This document shows positions 12,160 to 25,200 of a stretch of DNA of 64,000 nucleotides, piece by piece. How positions within the stretch are numbered: the stretch's first letter is position 1; the number at the start of each line of letters is the position of its first letter. The DNA comes from Halichondria panicea (Eukaryota; Porifera; Demospongiae; Suberitida; Halichondriidae), in assembly GCF_963675165.1 (NCBI RefSeq), contig NC_087388.1:2024800-2088799 (forward strand), given 5' to 3'. A program made the translations under genes and the position numbers. Under the pieces are notes generated by a model. The model had not been told where the DNA came from. It saw only the letters and a program-made list of their open reading frames with translations, and did no database searches.

Positions 12160-12985
12160 ATTTTTTGCTGCATCAGCAGAGCCTTGCATCTCTCTTCTCA
12201 CCCTTGCAGCTACCAATAGCTAGCGTTTTAGTGCAGAGCTAGCTACTAACAGGGGCGTTTCTAGAGATTGAAGCAGGGGGTGCTCAAGAGCACAGAAAAA
12301 ATGGAGCCGCGCGCAATTTTACGCCCCCGCATTTATTGTGGCGCGTTTTTTACATGTATAGCGTGACAATAAGAGTATCAAGACATAATTATGAGTCAGT
12401 CATCTTGTAGGATCTCCGTGCTCTATTCTCCTGGGGTACATCCTAGCAAACTGGTCAATCACTGCAATGGGGATGTTCAGTCAGCCTGTGTTAGCCATTG
12501 CTTCTCAGTATCTCTCAGTGGTGACTGGGAGAGTGCAGAGGATCTTGATCAGCTATTATCAGGAGTGCATTATGCATTACATAACAACATTGGAATGGCA
12601 ATGCTGATTGTGCATTCTCAATTGGGCGTGGTCATGCCTTGTAATTGTGAGATAGAGCTGCACGTACCTCTGGAGTTGCACAGCTAGCTACTGAGTGATA
12701 GGATTAATTTCATGGTTGTCTGGGAGGACAGGGGGGTGCTCAAGCCCCCAAAGCCCCCACTTTACACGCCACTGACTAAGTAGAGTAGCAACGCTCGGTG
12801 GACAAGTTTTGCTATGCACTCTTCTGAAAAGGCTGCAATGGCATTCCAAGTAACCAAAACTAGGCATAACTCGAGAACGAAGCATTATTTTGCAAATCTA
12901 CACATTAAAATCCAAAAAAACATGACTAGAAGCCTATAGAAACTCTTACTTACACTTCATTGATCCTTGAGCAGCTGTAGCAGTC
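12160..12985 (-). repeat. Dispersed repeat, copy split by a MITE
   Basis: An inverted copy of 10535-10810 interrupted by the 525-bp element at 12250-12774. Flank-to-flank alignment with the uninterrupted copy recovers a continuous sequence with one TTAGT (ACTAA on this strand). Confidence 0.8.
12250..12774. mobile_element. MITE, CAGGGGCG family, with 5-bp target duplication
   Basis: Starts CAGGGGCGTTTCTAG and ends TTACACGCCACTG. ACTAA flanks both ends (12245-12249 and 12775-12779). The 98-codon open frame inside (12391-12687) matches no recognised domain and is not called as a gene. Confidence 0.85.
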
Positions 12986-13146
12986 TACACACACAAACAC
13001 ACGGACACACAGTCACACACATAATATGGGGTGTTATCTGTGTCAAAATGACTGACAATGTACACACGTGCGCATTCATATACACATTACAATATGCATG
13101 TCAACGTTACAATATGCATGAATGTGCGTATACATGTTACAGTATA

Positions 13147-13699
13147 CTGTGGAACCTCCATTAACGACCACCTCCAAAGAGCAAACCACATGCTATATAA
13201 CGGCCAAGAGCTCAGGTCCGAATTGAAACTACAATGACTTCAATGTAAAGCAACCTCTCAGGAGCGACCACCTCTCTACTCCATATAACGAGCAACTTTC
13301 TAGTCTCTCCAATCAGCTTTAGATGGAAAATATCCTTCCAGAACGGACAGCCACACCCAGAATTAGCAGGAAATTATTGCTGAGATAGCATTATTTGTAC
13401 GATCATGAAAACCTTAGACTCGCAAGCCGTCACTGTTGCACGGCGAACAGTAGTCTCAACACGGAGTTTGACCAGTGTACTGTTCGCCGTGCAACAGTGA
13501 CGGCTTGCGAGTCTATGAAAACCTAGCTGTAGCTTGTCTCTACAGCCTTTTCAAAGATTGTATGAGCATGCAGTTAGCAAAGCCCCAAGATTCATTTACA
13601 GCAAGAAATGGCTGGCAATCGAAACCTCCCAAGTAAGACCACCTCTCTATAACGGCCAAAAGACTGTTCCCCAATGTCCGTTTTATGGAGGTTCCACTG
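13147..13699. mobile_element. Tigger/pogo-like MITE with TA target duplication
   Basis: The left end CTGTGGAACCTCCATTAACG and the right end GTTTTATGGAGGTTCCACTG are inverted repeats flanked by TA. TIRs of the form CAGTGGAACCTC with a TA target are typical of non-autonomous pogo/Tigger relatives. The motif CTCTATAACGGCC recurs inside. A smaller foldback element has inserted at 13415-13515. Confidence 0.75.
13415..13515. mobile_element. 101-bp foldback element with 9-bp target duplication
   Basis: Arms of about 38 bp (TAGACTCGCAAGCCGTCACT... and its exact inverse) enclose ~25 bp. TGAAAACCT lies directly on both sides (13406-13414 and 13516-13524). Long TIRs plus a 9-bp duplication are the usual signature of Mutator-like elements; no transposase is present to confirm the class. 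Confidence 0.85.
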
Positions 13700-13836
13700 T
13701 ATGTCAATATACACATTACAATATGCAATGTTATGAATAATTATCGTATACCAGCGTGCATGTCAACATGCATATCGTATACATTTATATGCACGTACAC
13801 AGATACAATATGCATGCATGTCAATATGTAGTGTTG

Positions 13837-14065
13837 CAAGCCACGCCCCTTCACTCGAAGAAAAGTTTAACAACAGTCCCAGTGGAATTTAATTACGTAT
13901 TTACTTTTTCACGCCCACTATTAGCTGCTCAGTGTATCAGCATGCTAATCCATGACATCATGTGGTGTGCATGGTTTAACGATTATGACGTTTCACAAAT
14001 TTACAATCTGATTGGCGACGGCACACTGTTGCCAGACCCTTCTTAGAGTGAAGGGGTGTGGCTTG
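13837..14065. mobile_element. 229-bp MITE
   Basis: Ends CAAGCCACGCCCCTTCACTC and GAGTGAAGGGGTGTGGCTTG are inverted repeats with one mismatch. A clear target duplication was not seen. It sits in AT-rich DNA repeating CAATATGCATG-like motifs, which is also split by the neighbouring MITEs. Confidence 0.75.
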
Positions 14066-14098
14066 AGAGACTATAGTCAACATGCATGTCAACATACT

Positions 14099-14493
14099 GT
14101 ATTTACTTGATTAAACGCCCGGGCGTTTATTTCATATCGAAGTCTGTAAAGGAGGCGTTTAAACGAGATGGGTGCTTATTCGAAATCAGGAGCGTTTATT
14201 ATTATGTCTACTCCGAACTCTTGCACAGCAGGTGTTATTATGCTCTTTTTGGCTGCTGCCACAGCTCTTAGCTTAAATCGTAAGTCATAGGAGTGGTGTT
14301 TCTACCTCCGTGTTGGTATCTCTCTCTCTGCCATCATAAAAGATATTATCCTATACTGCCATGCTTGCAACTGGTTCCACGTGCTAATTCAGCTCCACCC
14401 ACAGTGCCACGCCCATACATGGGCGATTATTTAAGATGGGCGCTTATTGACAAAGACAGAGCTTTTACCATGGGCGTTTAATCAAGTAAATAC
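14099..14493. mobile_element. 395-bp MITE with perfect 22-bp TIRs (GTATTTACTTG family)
   Basis: Starts GTATTTACTTGATTAAACG and ends with the exact inverse. A second member lies at 29070-29810 inside intron 2 of locus A. Inside, AAACG/GGGCG blocks repeat in both orientations. No coding capacity. Confidence 0.9.
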
Positions 14494-15702
14494 GATACTT
14501 AATTTATGATTGTAGATGAAAAGGGTGGAGCCTAGATTATTGTGGTCATTGGGTCAAAGTACACTACATCTCTACTCACGTGGAATGCATATTGTAACAT
14601 GTATACATGCATATTGTAATGTATGAAAATAAAATACAACTGCGCGAGGCTAGTCATGCGTGTGCGTATACCTAGTACTATAGTACTATATATAGCTATA
14701 CTGTAGTCAATGGTGGTGTTTACTATTATGTGTTGGAGAGGAAACTGTCCCCCTATATAGGTGTTACCTATAATTATGGCTATATGATTATGTGTGTATA
14801 AGCCACGAACCTGTATCTTCAGCCGGCTTGTTATTCCAGTACCCGGTATGAGGTAATGCTAAAAAGAAATCCCTAATTAGCAACACACTGGGTGAAACCA
14901 CAGAGAAAGAGAGGGATTAGCAACAGATCACATTCTCACACATAATCAATTCAGCTATAAGAGCTTGACGTGACAAGCCATCTGTGTTTCCCCCCCCCCA
15001 CCAACCGTGATGGAAGCAGAATTCTTACACTGACAGTAAGACAAACGTTTGTCCACGTTAAGTAGGCGGCCTCGATTAAACCGCAGGGAAATATGGATGG
15101 CTATTTGAGCACTTTTGTTGCTCTTTCCTGTATCTATGGTGAAACAGACACACACGCGTGCACTGTAAAAACTATGAGTTAAAGTGACTCGCGGTTGCGG
15201 GTCACGAATGGCTCACCAAATTCATACACTCATGGGTTATCGGCAATGAGTTAAATGAACCAATGCATGGGTTACCTTATTGAGTGGGTTAAAAAAGTGA
15301 GTTGATTGTTTTGACTTTTGAATAACATACAATGATCAATATGCAGTATGCAGCACACAATCAGCATTAGCATTGAATGCTAATGCTTCACTACACAATT
15401 ATACAATATCACCAGCAAGAGTTCTCCTAGAAATTCTCCCTTACGCCCAGCAAACCGGGACATTCCTCTTATAGGGATGTGGAATAGCAGTTATTTTCAT
15501 AACATCTAAAGCACTTTGCTTTGCAACTGCAGGCAGTGCAGTCTAGAGTGTCTTCAGAATTAAGATTCCTATACACCGGCATCAAAACAATAGCTTTTTG
15601 AGTGTAGTAATGCCATCATACGATTACCAGAGCTCGATCTTCGATGATTTTTTAAGCTCACCTGATTCGCAAAATTATTAGTTACCACACATATAATTTA
15701 TA
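14494..15702. other. Intergenic, no gene seen
   Basis: AT-rich. A short imperfect repeat of TGAGTTAA-like and GGGTTA-like phrases occurs at 15170-15300. Nothing coding is recognised. Confidence 0.5.
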
Positions 15703-16148
15703 CAGTAGACTCTCGCTATTCCGGCTCTCTGAAGTACGGCCACCTCGATATACCGGCCATTAATTTGGTTTGGCGCGGAATGCTAGCTAGCACAAAACTC
15801 ACCCTGAAATGCGGCAACTCACTATTCCGTATACTGGCCAGTGCTGGTTGCCCCAAACTATAAGAGGGATGAATAGTGCCAAAATGTACAGTAAACAACC
15901 AAACAAGGTTTTCAATGTAATTTTATACGTTTATTACGGCCGGATATGAGGTGTGGTTTGGCAAACAAAATTAAAATAATAGAGAGCAAAATGATTCATT
16001 ATCATTCATTATTCTCGAGGCACAACTGCAAAATTAGTCATTATATTCGAGGTAACGTCGGTTTTTTAGCCGCAGCTATTTTCTGAAATACAGCCACCTC
16101 GCTATTCCGCACTGTCCCAAGGGTGACCGGATTAATGAGAGTCTACTG
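15703..16148. mobile_element. Tigger/pogo-like MITE just upstream of locus A
   Basis: The left end CAGTAGACTCTCGCTATTCC and the right end, ending GAGAGTCTACTG, are inverted repeats (about 18 of 22 matching) flanked by TA on both sides. A related but disrupted copy lies in inverse orientation at 45455-46296. Its right end is ~110 bp before the start codon of the giant ankyrin gene, so it may overlap that gene's 5' untranslated or promoter region. Confidence 0.8.
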
Positions 16149-16256
16149 TACATGCTAATTATGTTACTACTTAAATGCTGTACTATTATACTGTAACAAT
16201 AGCATGCACTATAATAGATCTAAATGTATCAGTATAGTATACTTTATTGTGTAGAA

Positions 16257-19200
16257 ATGGCTGGCGAAAGCCAGTCATGTGATACTCCCCTGCACACTGC
16301 TGCAAGCCGTGGGGACTTAGATGAGGTCAGAGAGCTGTTGAAAACAAAGCAATATGAAGCGGACGTCAGAAACTCCAACAACCAAACATCTCTTCATCTT
16401 GCATGTGCTAATGGTCATCTCGATACGGTTTGGACACTAGCCAATGACTTTGGTGCTGACATAGGAGCTATTGATAATGGCGGTAATACACCATTGCTCT
16501 TTGCTGCGAAGAACAAACATGTGCAAATAATTGTCATGTTGATCCTATTATTGATGTGTGGTAGACACCGCTCCAATGGAATAAGACTACCATGTTTCTT
16601 TAACCGTACTCAGATGATTTCTCATCATGTTAAAATCTATGAGGATATTCTCTTTGACTTTTACAATGATTTTGAAGCTGTCGAGAAAACTTTGCTAATG
16701 ATATTCAAATTCTTTGTCGATTATAACGAATTTAGAGATTATAATTATAATAATAATGGCTTTATTACATTGTTTGTAGCTGCATCACTAGGTCTTATAG
16801 ACTTGATTAAACGACTTGTTACAGAGAAAAAAGCAGATCTCAATATTATAGGCTTCCATGGCTTGTCTATTCTCCACTGCATCTGCTTTGGAGGACAAGT
16901 ACTGCTCATGGAGAATCTTATTTCAGAGTATGGTATTGACCCCCTGTTAAAAGATAACATTGGGCGCTCTGCTCTGTATTATGCAGCAAAAAGTGGAGGT
17001 CCCTATTCGTGTGTTAGTGGCCACATAAAAGTAGTAGACACCCTAGTGACAATGTATGGTCTCAATCCCACCGATAGAGATAATAATGGAGACACACCTC
17101 TACATTGGGCAACTATGGCAGGACAACTTGAAACAGTAAGACACTTGATCAGTAACTACAGTGCTAATATTGATTGCACTAATAATAGGAACAAAACTCC
17201 ATTGATGATAGCTGTGCAGACTGGTAATACACATGTTGTGGATGTGTTTGTGAAAGAATTCAACAGCGATTGCCATGTCCGAAGTTACAATGGTCGTACT
17301 CTCCTTCACTATGCATGCAACGATGGCCATATAGAACTGATAGACAAACTGGCGATGGAATATGGCCTCGATCTCGCAGATAAAGATAACGAAGGAAACA
17401 CACCTCTACATATTGCAGCCGCTAGAGGACGTGTTGAAATAGTGAGACACCTGATCAGTAAGCACAGTGTTGATATTGATTGCACTAATAATCAGAACAT
17501 TACACCAATGTTGCTAGCTGCACTGAATGGGCATGTGCATGTTTTAGATGCGTTAATCAAAGAATTCAACTGCACTTGTCATGTCCGAGGTTATACTCTT
17601 CTTCACTCTGTGTGCAAGCGAGGCCATATAGAACTGATAGATAAACTGGTGATGGAATATGGCTTCGATATAGCAGATAAAGACAACGAAGAAAACACAC
17701 CTCTACATGTTGCAGCCATGGTAGGGCATGTTGAAACAGTGACACACCTAATCAGTAAGCACAGTGCTGATTGCCATGTTCGAGGTTACAATGGTTATAC
17801 TCTACTGCACTATGCATGCAAATGTGGCCATATAGAACTGACAGATAAGCTGGTGATGGAATATGGCCTCGATCTCGCGGATAGAGATAATGAAGGAAAC
17901 ACACCTCTACATATTGCAGCATTGTACGGACTTGTTGAAACAGTGAGACACCTGATCAGTAAGCATAGTGTTGACATTGATTGCACTAATAATCAGAAAA
18001 ATACCCCAATGATGCTAGCTGCAATGAATGGTCATGCGCGTATTTTAGATGCGTTAATCAAAGAATTCAACTGCACTTGTCATGTCCGAGGTTATACTCT
18101 TCTTCACTCTGTGTGCAAGCGAGGCCATATAGAACTGATAGATAAACTGGTGATGGAATATGGCTTCGATATAGCAGATAAAGACAACGAAGAAAACACA
18201 CCTCTACATGTTGCAGCCATGACAGGTCATGTTGAAACAGTGAGACACCTGATCAGTAAGCACAGTGCTGATTGCCATGTTCGAGGTTACAATGGTTATT
18301 CTATACTTCACTATGCGTGCAAATGTGGCCATATAGAACTGACAGATACTCTGGTGATGGAATATGGCCTCTATCTCGGAGATAGAGATAATGATGGAAA
18401 CACACCTCTACATATTGCAGCCGCTGAAGGACATGTTGTAACTGTGAGACACATAATCAGTAAGCATAGTGCTGATATCAATTGCACTAATAATCAGAAC
18501 AATACTCCATTGATGCTAGCTACACTGAATGGTCATGTGCATGTTTTAGATCCGTTAATCAAAGAATTCAACAGCAATTGTCATGTCCAAGGTTACAACG
18601 GTTATACTCTACTTCACTATGCGTGCAAATGTGGCCATATAGAACTGACAGATAAACTGGTAATGGAATATGGCCTCGATCTCGCGGATAGAGATAATGA
18701 TGGAAACACACCTCTACATATTGCAGTCGCTGAAGGACATATTGTAACAGTGAGACACCTAATCAGTAAGCATAATGCTGATGTTGACTGCACTAATAAC
18801 CAGAACGCTACTCCGTTGATGCTAGCTGTGATGGGTGGTCATACACATGTTTTGGATGCATTAGTCAAAGAATTCAGCAGTAGTTGTCATGTCCGAAATA
18901 GCAATGGTAATACTCTACTTCACTTTGCGTGCAAGGGTAGCCATATAGAACTGACAGATAAATTGGTGATGGAATATGGCCTCGATCTTGCAGATAGAGA
19001 TAATGAAGGAAACACACCTTTACATATTGCAGCCATGGCAGGACATGTTGAAACCGTGAGACACCTGATCAGTAAGCATAGTGTTGATATTGATTGCACT
19101 AATAATCAGAAAAATACCCCAATGATGCTAGCTGCAATGAATGGTCATGCGCGTATTTTAGATGCGTTAATCAAAGAATTCAACTGCACTTGTCATGTCC

Positions 19201-22200
19201 GAGGTTATACTCTTCTTCACTCTGTGTGCAAGCGAGGCCATATAGAACTGATAGATAAACTGGTGATGGAATATGGCTTCGATATAGCAGATAAAGACAA
19301 CGAAGAAAACACACCTCTACATGTTGCAGCCATGACAGGTCATGTTGAAACAGTGAGACACCTGATCAGTAAGCACAGTGCTGATTGCCATGTTCGAGGT
19401 TACAATGGTTATTCTATACTTCACTATGCGTGCAAATGTGGCCATATAGAACTGACAGATACTCTGGTGATGGAATATGGCCTCTATCTCGGAGATAGAG
19501 ATAATGATGGAAACACACCTCTACATATTGCAGCCGCTGAAGGACATGTTGTAACTGTGAGACACATAATCAGTAAGCATAGTGCTGATATCAATTGCAC
19601 TAATAATCAGAACAATACTCCATTGATGCTAGCTACACTGAATGGTCATGTGCATGTTTTAGATCCGTTAATCAAAGAATTCAACAGCAATTGTCATGTC
19701 CAAGGTTACAACGGTTATACTCTACTTCACTATGCGTGCAAATGTGGCCATATAGAACTGACAGATAAACTGGTAATGGAATATGGCCTCGATCTCGCGG
19801 ATAGAGATAATGATGGAAACACACCTCTACATATTGCAGTCGCTGAAGGACATATTGTAACAGTGAGACACCTAATCAGTAAGCATAATGCTGATGTTGA
19901 CTGCACTAATAACCAGAACGCTACTCCGTTGATGCTAGCTGTGATGGGTGGTCATACACATGTTTTGGATGCATTAGTCAAAGAATTCAGCAGTAGTTGT
20001 CATGTCCGAAATAGCAATGGTAATACTCTACTTCACTTTGCGTGCAAGGGTAGCCATATAGAACTGACAGATAAATTGGTGATGGAATATGGCCTCGATC
20101 TTGCAGATAGAGATAATGAAGGAAACACACCTCTACATATTGCAGCCATGGCAGGACATGTTGAAACCGTGAGACACCTGATCAGTAAGCATAGTGTTGA
20201 TATTGATTGCACTAATAATCAGAAAAATACCCCAATGATGCTAGCTGCAATGAATGGTCATGCGCGTATTTTAGATGCGTTAATCAAAGAATTCAACTGC
20301 ACTTGTCATGTCCGAGGTTATACTCTTCTTCACTCTGTGTGCAAGCGAGGCCATATAGAACTGATAGATAAACTGGTGATGGAATATGGCTTCGATATAG
20401 CAGATAAAGACAACGAAGAAAACACACCTCTACATGTTGCAGCCATGACAGGTCATGTTGAAACAGTGAGACACCTGATCAGTAAGCACAGTGCTGATTG
20501 CCATGTTCGAGGTTACAATGGTTATTCTATACTTCACTATGCGTGCAAATGTGGCCATATAGAACTGACAGATACTCTGGTGATGGAATATGGCCTCTAT
20601 CTCGGAGATAGAGATAATGATGGAAACACACCTCTACATATTGCAGCCGCTGAAGGACATGTTGTAACTGTGAGACACATAATCAGTAAGCATAGTGCTG
20701 ATATCAATTGCACTAATAATCAGAACAATACTCCATTGATGCTAGCTACACTGAATGGTCATGTGCATATTTTAGATCCGTTAATCAAAGAATTCAACAG
20801 CAATTGTCATGTCCAAGGTTACAACGGTTATACTCTACTTCACTATGCGTGCAAATGTGGCCATATAGAACTGACAGATAAACTGGTAATGGAATATGGC
20901 CTCGATCTCGCGGATAGAGATAATGATGGAAACACACCTCTACATATTGCAGTCGCTGAAGGACATATTGTAACAGTGAGACACCTAATCAGTAAGCATA
21001 ATGCTGATGTTGACTGCACTAATAACCAGAACGCTACTCCGTTGATGCTAGCTGTGATGGGTGGTCATACACATATTTTGGATGCATTAGTCAAAGAATT
21101 CAGCAGTAGTTGTCATGTCCGAAATAGCAATGGTAATACTCTACTTCACTTTGCGTGCAAGGGTAGCCATATAGAACTGACAGATAAACTGGTGATGGAA
21201 TATGGCCTCGATCTCGCGGATAGAGATAATGATGGAAACACACCTCTACATATTGCAGCCATGGCAGGACATGTTGAAACCGTGAGACACCTGATCAGTA
21301 AGCATAGTGTTGATATTGATTGCACTAATAATCAGAACAATACCCCAATGAACCTTGCTGCAATGAATGGATGTGCGCATGTTTTGGATTTATTAGTTAA
21401 AAAATTCAACAGCAGTTGTCATGTTCGAGGTTACAATGGTTATACTCTACTTCACTATGCGTGCAAAGGTGGCCATACAGAACTGATAGACAAACTGGTG
21501 ATGGAATATGGTCTTGATCTCGCAGATAGAGATAATGATGGAAACACTCCTCTACATATTGCAGCCGTGGCAGGACATGTTGAAGTAGTGAGACACCTGA
21601 TCAGTAGGCGTAGTGTTGACATTGATTGCACTAATAAACAGAACAATACCCCAATGATGCTAGCTGCAATGAATGGTCATGCGCATGTATTAGATGCGTT
21701 AATCAAAGAATTCGACAGCAATTGCCATGTTCAAGGTTATACTCTTCTTCACTCTGTGTGTGAGCGTGGCCATATAGATAAACTGGTGATGGAATATCAT
21801 TATAGCCTCAATCTCGCAGATAGAGATAATGATGGAAACACACCTCTACATATTGCAGCCATGTACGGACATTTTGAAACAGTGAAACACCTGATCAGTA
21901 AATACAGTGCTGATATTGATAGCATGAATAATGGCCAAAAGCAAGCTACAAGCCTTGGAGCTTTAGATGAGGTCAGAGAGCTGTTGAAAACAAAGCGATA
22001 TGAAGTGGACGCCAGAAACTCCAACAATCAGACATCTCTTCATCTTGCATGTGCTAACGGTCATATTGATACGGTTTGGACGCTAGCCAATGACTTTGGT
22101 GCTGACATAGGAGCTATTGATAATAGTGGTATTACACCATTGCTCTTTGCTGCTAAGAACAAACATGTACAAATAATTATCATGTTGGTTTTATTATCTA

Positions 22201-25200
22201 TGTGTGGTAGACACCACTCCAATGGAATAAGAGTGCCATGTTCCTTTCATTGTAGTCAGATTAATTCTCATAATGGTAAAATCTTTGAAGATGTCCTCTT
22301 TGAGTATTGCAATGATTCTGATGCTGAGGAAAAGGCTATGCTAATGATAAGCACATTTTTTGGAAATTATATCGAATTCAAAGAATACAATGATAATGGA
22401 TTCTTTACACTGCTTGTAGCTGCATCACTTGGTCTCAAAGACTTGATTAATCGGCTTGTTACAGAAAAAAAAGCAGACCTAAATATTAAGGGCTTTCGTG
22501 GCTTGTCTGTGCTCCATTGTGCTTGCTTTGGAGGACATGTATTGCTCATGGAAACTCTTATTTCAGAATATGGTATTGACCCTCTGGTTAAAGATAACAT
22601 TGGGCGCTCGGCTTTATTTTATGCTGCAAAAAGTGGTGCTGCCAATTCGTGCGATGGTGGCCACATTGAAGTAATAGACAAACTAGTAACGCATTTTGGT
22701 CTCAATCCCGCAGATAGAGATAATAATGGAGATACACCTCTTCATTGGGCAGCCTGGGCAGGAAAGGTTGAAACAGTGAGATGCCTGATTATTAAGCACA
22801 GCGCTGATATTGATTGCACTAACAATAACAACAACACACCATCGATAGTAGCTGCAGGTATTGCTCATTTGCATGTTGTGGATGCATTAGTCAAAGAATT
22901 CAATAGCAGTTGTAATATTCGAGGTAGAAATGGTCGTACACTCCTTCACTTCGCATGCCATCGTGGTCATATAGGGCTAATAGACAAACTGGTGATGGAA
23001 TATGGTCTCAATCCCACACATAGAGATAATGATGGAAACACACCTCTACATATTGCAGCCGCTAGAGGACATGTTGAAACAGTGAGACACCTGATCCTTA
23101 AGTACAGTGTTGACATTGATTGTACTAATAATCAGAACACTACCCCGTTGATGGTAGCTGCTCTGAATGGTCAAATGCTTGTTTTGGATACATTTCTCAA
23201 AATATTTAACGGTAGTCATCAAGTCCGAGATTGTGATGGACATACTCTCCTTCACTGTGCATGTGAACATGGCCACATAGAACTGATAGACAAACTAGTG
23301 ATAGAATATGGCCTTGATCCCGCAAAGAAAGATAATGAAGGAAACACACCTCTACATATTGCAGCCAGGGAAGGATTTGTTGAAGCAGTGAGATACCTGA
23401 TCAGTAAACACGGTGCTGATATTGAATGCACAAATAATCAGAAGAGTACTGCATTGATGCTAGCTGCGCTACGTGGTCATATGCATGTTTTGAATGTATT
23501 AATCAAAGAATTCAAGTGCAATTGTCATATCCGAAGTTACAATGGTCAAACTCTCATTCACTATGCATGCTATGGTGGTCATATAGAACTGATGGACAAA
23601 CTGGTAATGGAATATGGCCTCGATCCCACAGATAAAAATAACAATGGAAACACACCTCTCCATATTGCAGCCGCTAAAGGACATGTTGAAACAGTGAGAC
23701 ACTTGATCAGTAAGTACAGTGCTGATATTGACTGCACTAATAATCAGAGTGATACACCATTGATGGTAGCTGTGCTGAATGGTCATATGCATATTTTTGA
23801 TTCGTTAGTCAATGTATTCAGTAGCAGTTGTCATGTCCGAGGATATAATGGTTATACTCTCCTTCATTGTGCCAGTGATGGTGGTCATATAAAACTGATA
23901 GACAAACTGGTGATGGAATATGGCCTCGATCCTGCAGATAGAGATAGTAATAGAAACACACCTCTACATATTGCAGCTGCTAAAGGACATGTTGAAGTAG
24001 TGAGACACCTGATCAGTAAACACAGTGCTGATATTGATTGCATTAATAATGAAAACATTACACCGTTGATGCTAGCTGCGTGGACTGGTAGTACACATGT
24101 TTTAGATGTGTTAGTTAAAGAATTAAATAGCAATTGTTATATGCAACGTTACAATGGCCGTACTCTCCTTCACTATGCATGTAATGATGGCAATATAGAA
24201 TTGATAGACAAACTTGTAATGGAGTATGGCCTAGATCTTGCAGATAAAGATAATGATGGAAACACACCTCTACACATTGCAGCCATTAAAGGACATGTTG
24301 AAACAGTGAGACACCTCATCATCAAATACAGTGTTGACTTTGATTGCATTAATAAACAAAATAATACACCATTGATGGTAACTGCGCTGAATGGTAATAA
24401 ACGTGTTTTGGATGCGTTAGTCAAGGAATTCAACAGCAGTTGTCATGTCCGAGGTTACAATGGATATACTCTACTTCACTTTGCGTGCAAAGGTGGCCAT
24501 ATAGAACTGACAGATAAACTAGTGATGGAGTATGGCCTCGATCTCGCAGATAGAGATAATGATGGAAATACATCTCTACACATTGCAGCCATTAAAGGAC
24601 ATGTTGAAACAGTGAGACACCTGATCAGTAGGCACAGTGCTAGTGTAGATTGTATTAATAAACAGAACAATACACCATTGATGTTAGCTGCACTGAATGG
24701 TAATAAACATGTTTTGGATGTGTTAGTCAAGGATTTCAACAGCATTTGTCATGTCCGAGGTTACAATGGTTATACCCTACTTCACTTTGCGTGCAAAGGT
24801 GGCCATATAGAACTGACAGATAAACTGGTGATGGAATATGGCCTCGATCTCGCTGATAGAGATAACGAAGGTAACACACCTCTACACATTGCAGCCGCTA
24901 AAGGACATGTTGAAACAGTGAGACACCTGATCAGTAAGCAGATTGTTGATATTGATTGCACTAATGATCAGAACATTACACCATTAATGGCAGCTGTGAT
25001 GAATGGTCATGTGAATGTTTTTGATTCATTAGTCAAAGAATTTAATAGCTGTTCTTATGTCCAGGGAAACAATGGTTATACTCTCCTTCACTATGCATGC
25101 TGTGGTGGCCATATAGAGCTGATAGACAAACTTGTGATAGAATATGGCCTTGATCTTGTAGATGGAGATTGTGATGGAAACACACCTCTACATATTGCAG

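Noticed and set aside
12391..12687. 98-codon open frame
   Set aside because: It lies wholly inside a MITE with defined ends and target duplication, and has no recognised domain.
13756..14046. 96-codon open frame
   Set aside because: It spans an AT-rich CATGCATAT-type repeat and a MITE; composition follows the repeats.
16224..16256. Upstream Met for locus A (MYQYSILYCVE)
   Set aside because: Not conserved in locus D and it precedes a likely 3' splice site; the Met at 16257 matches locus D.
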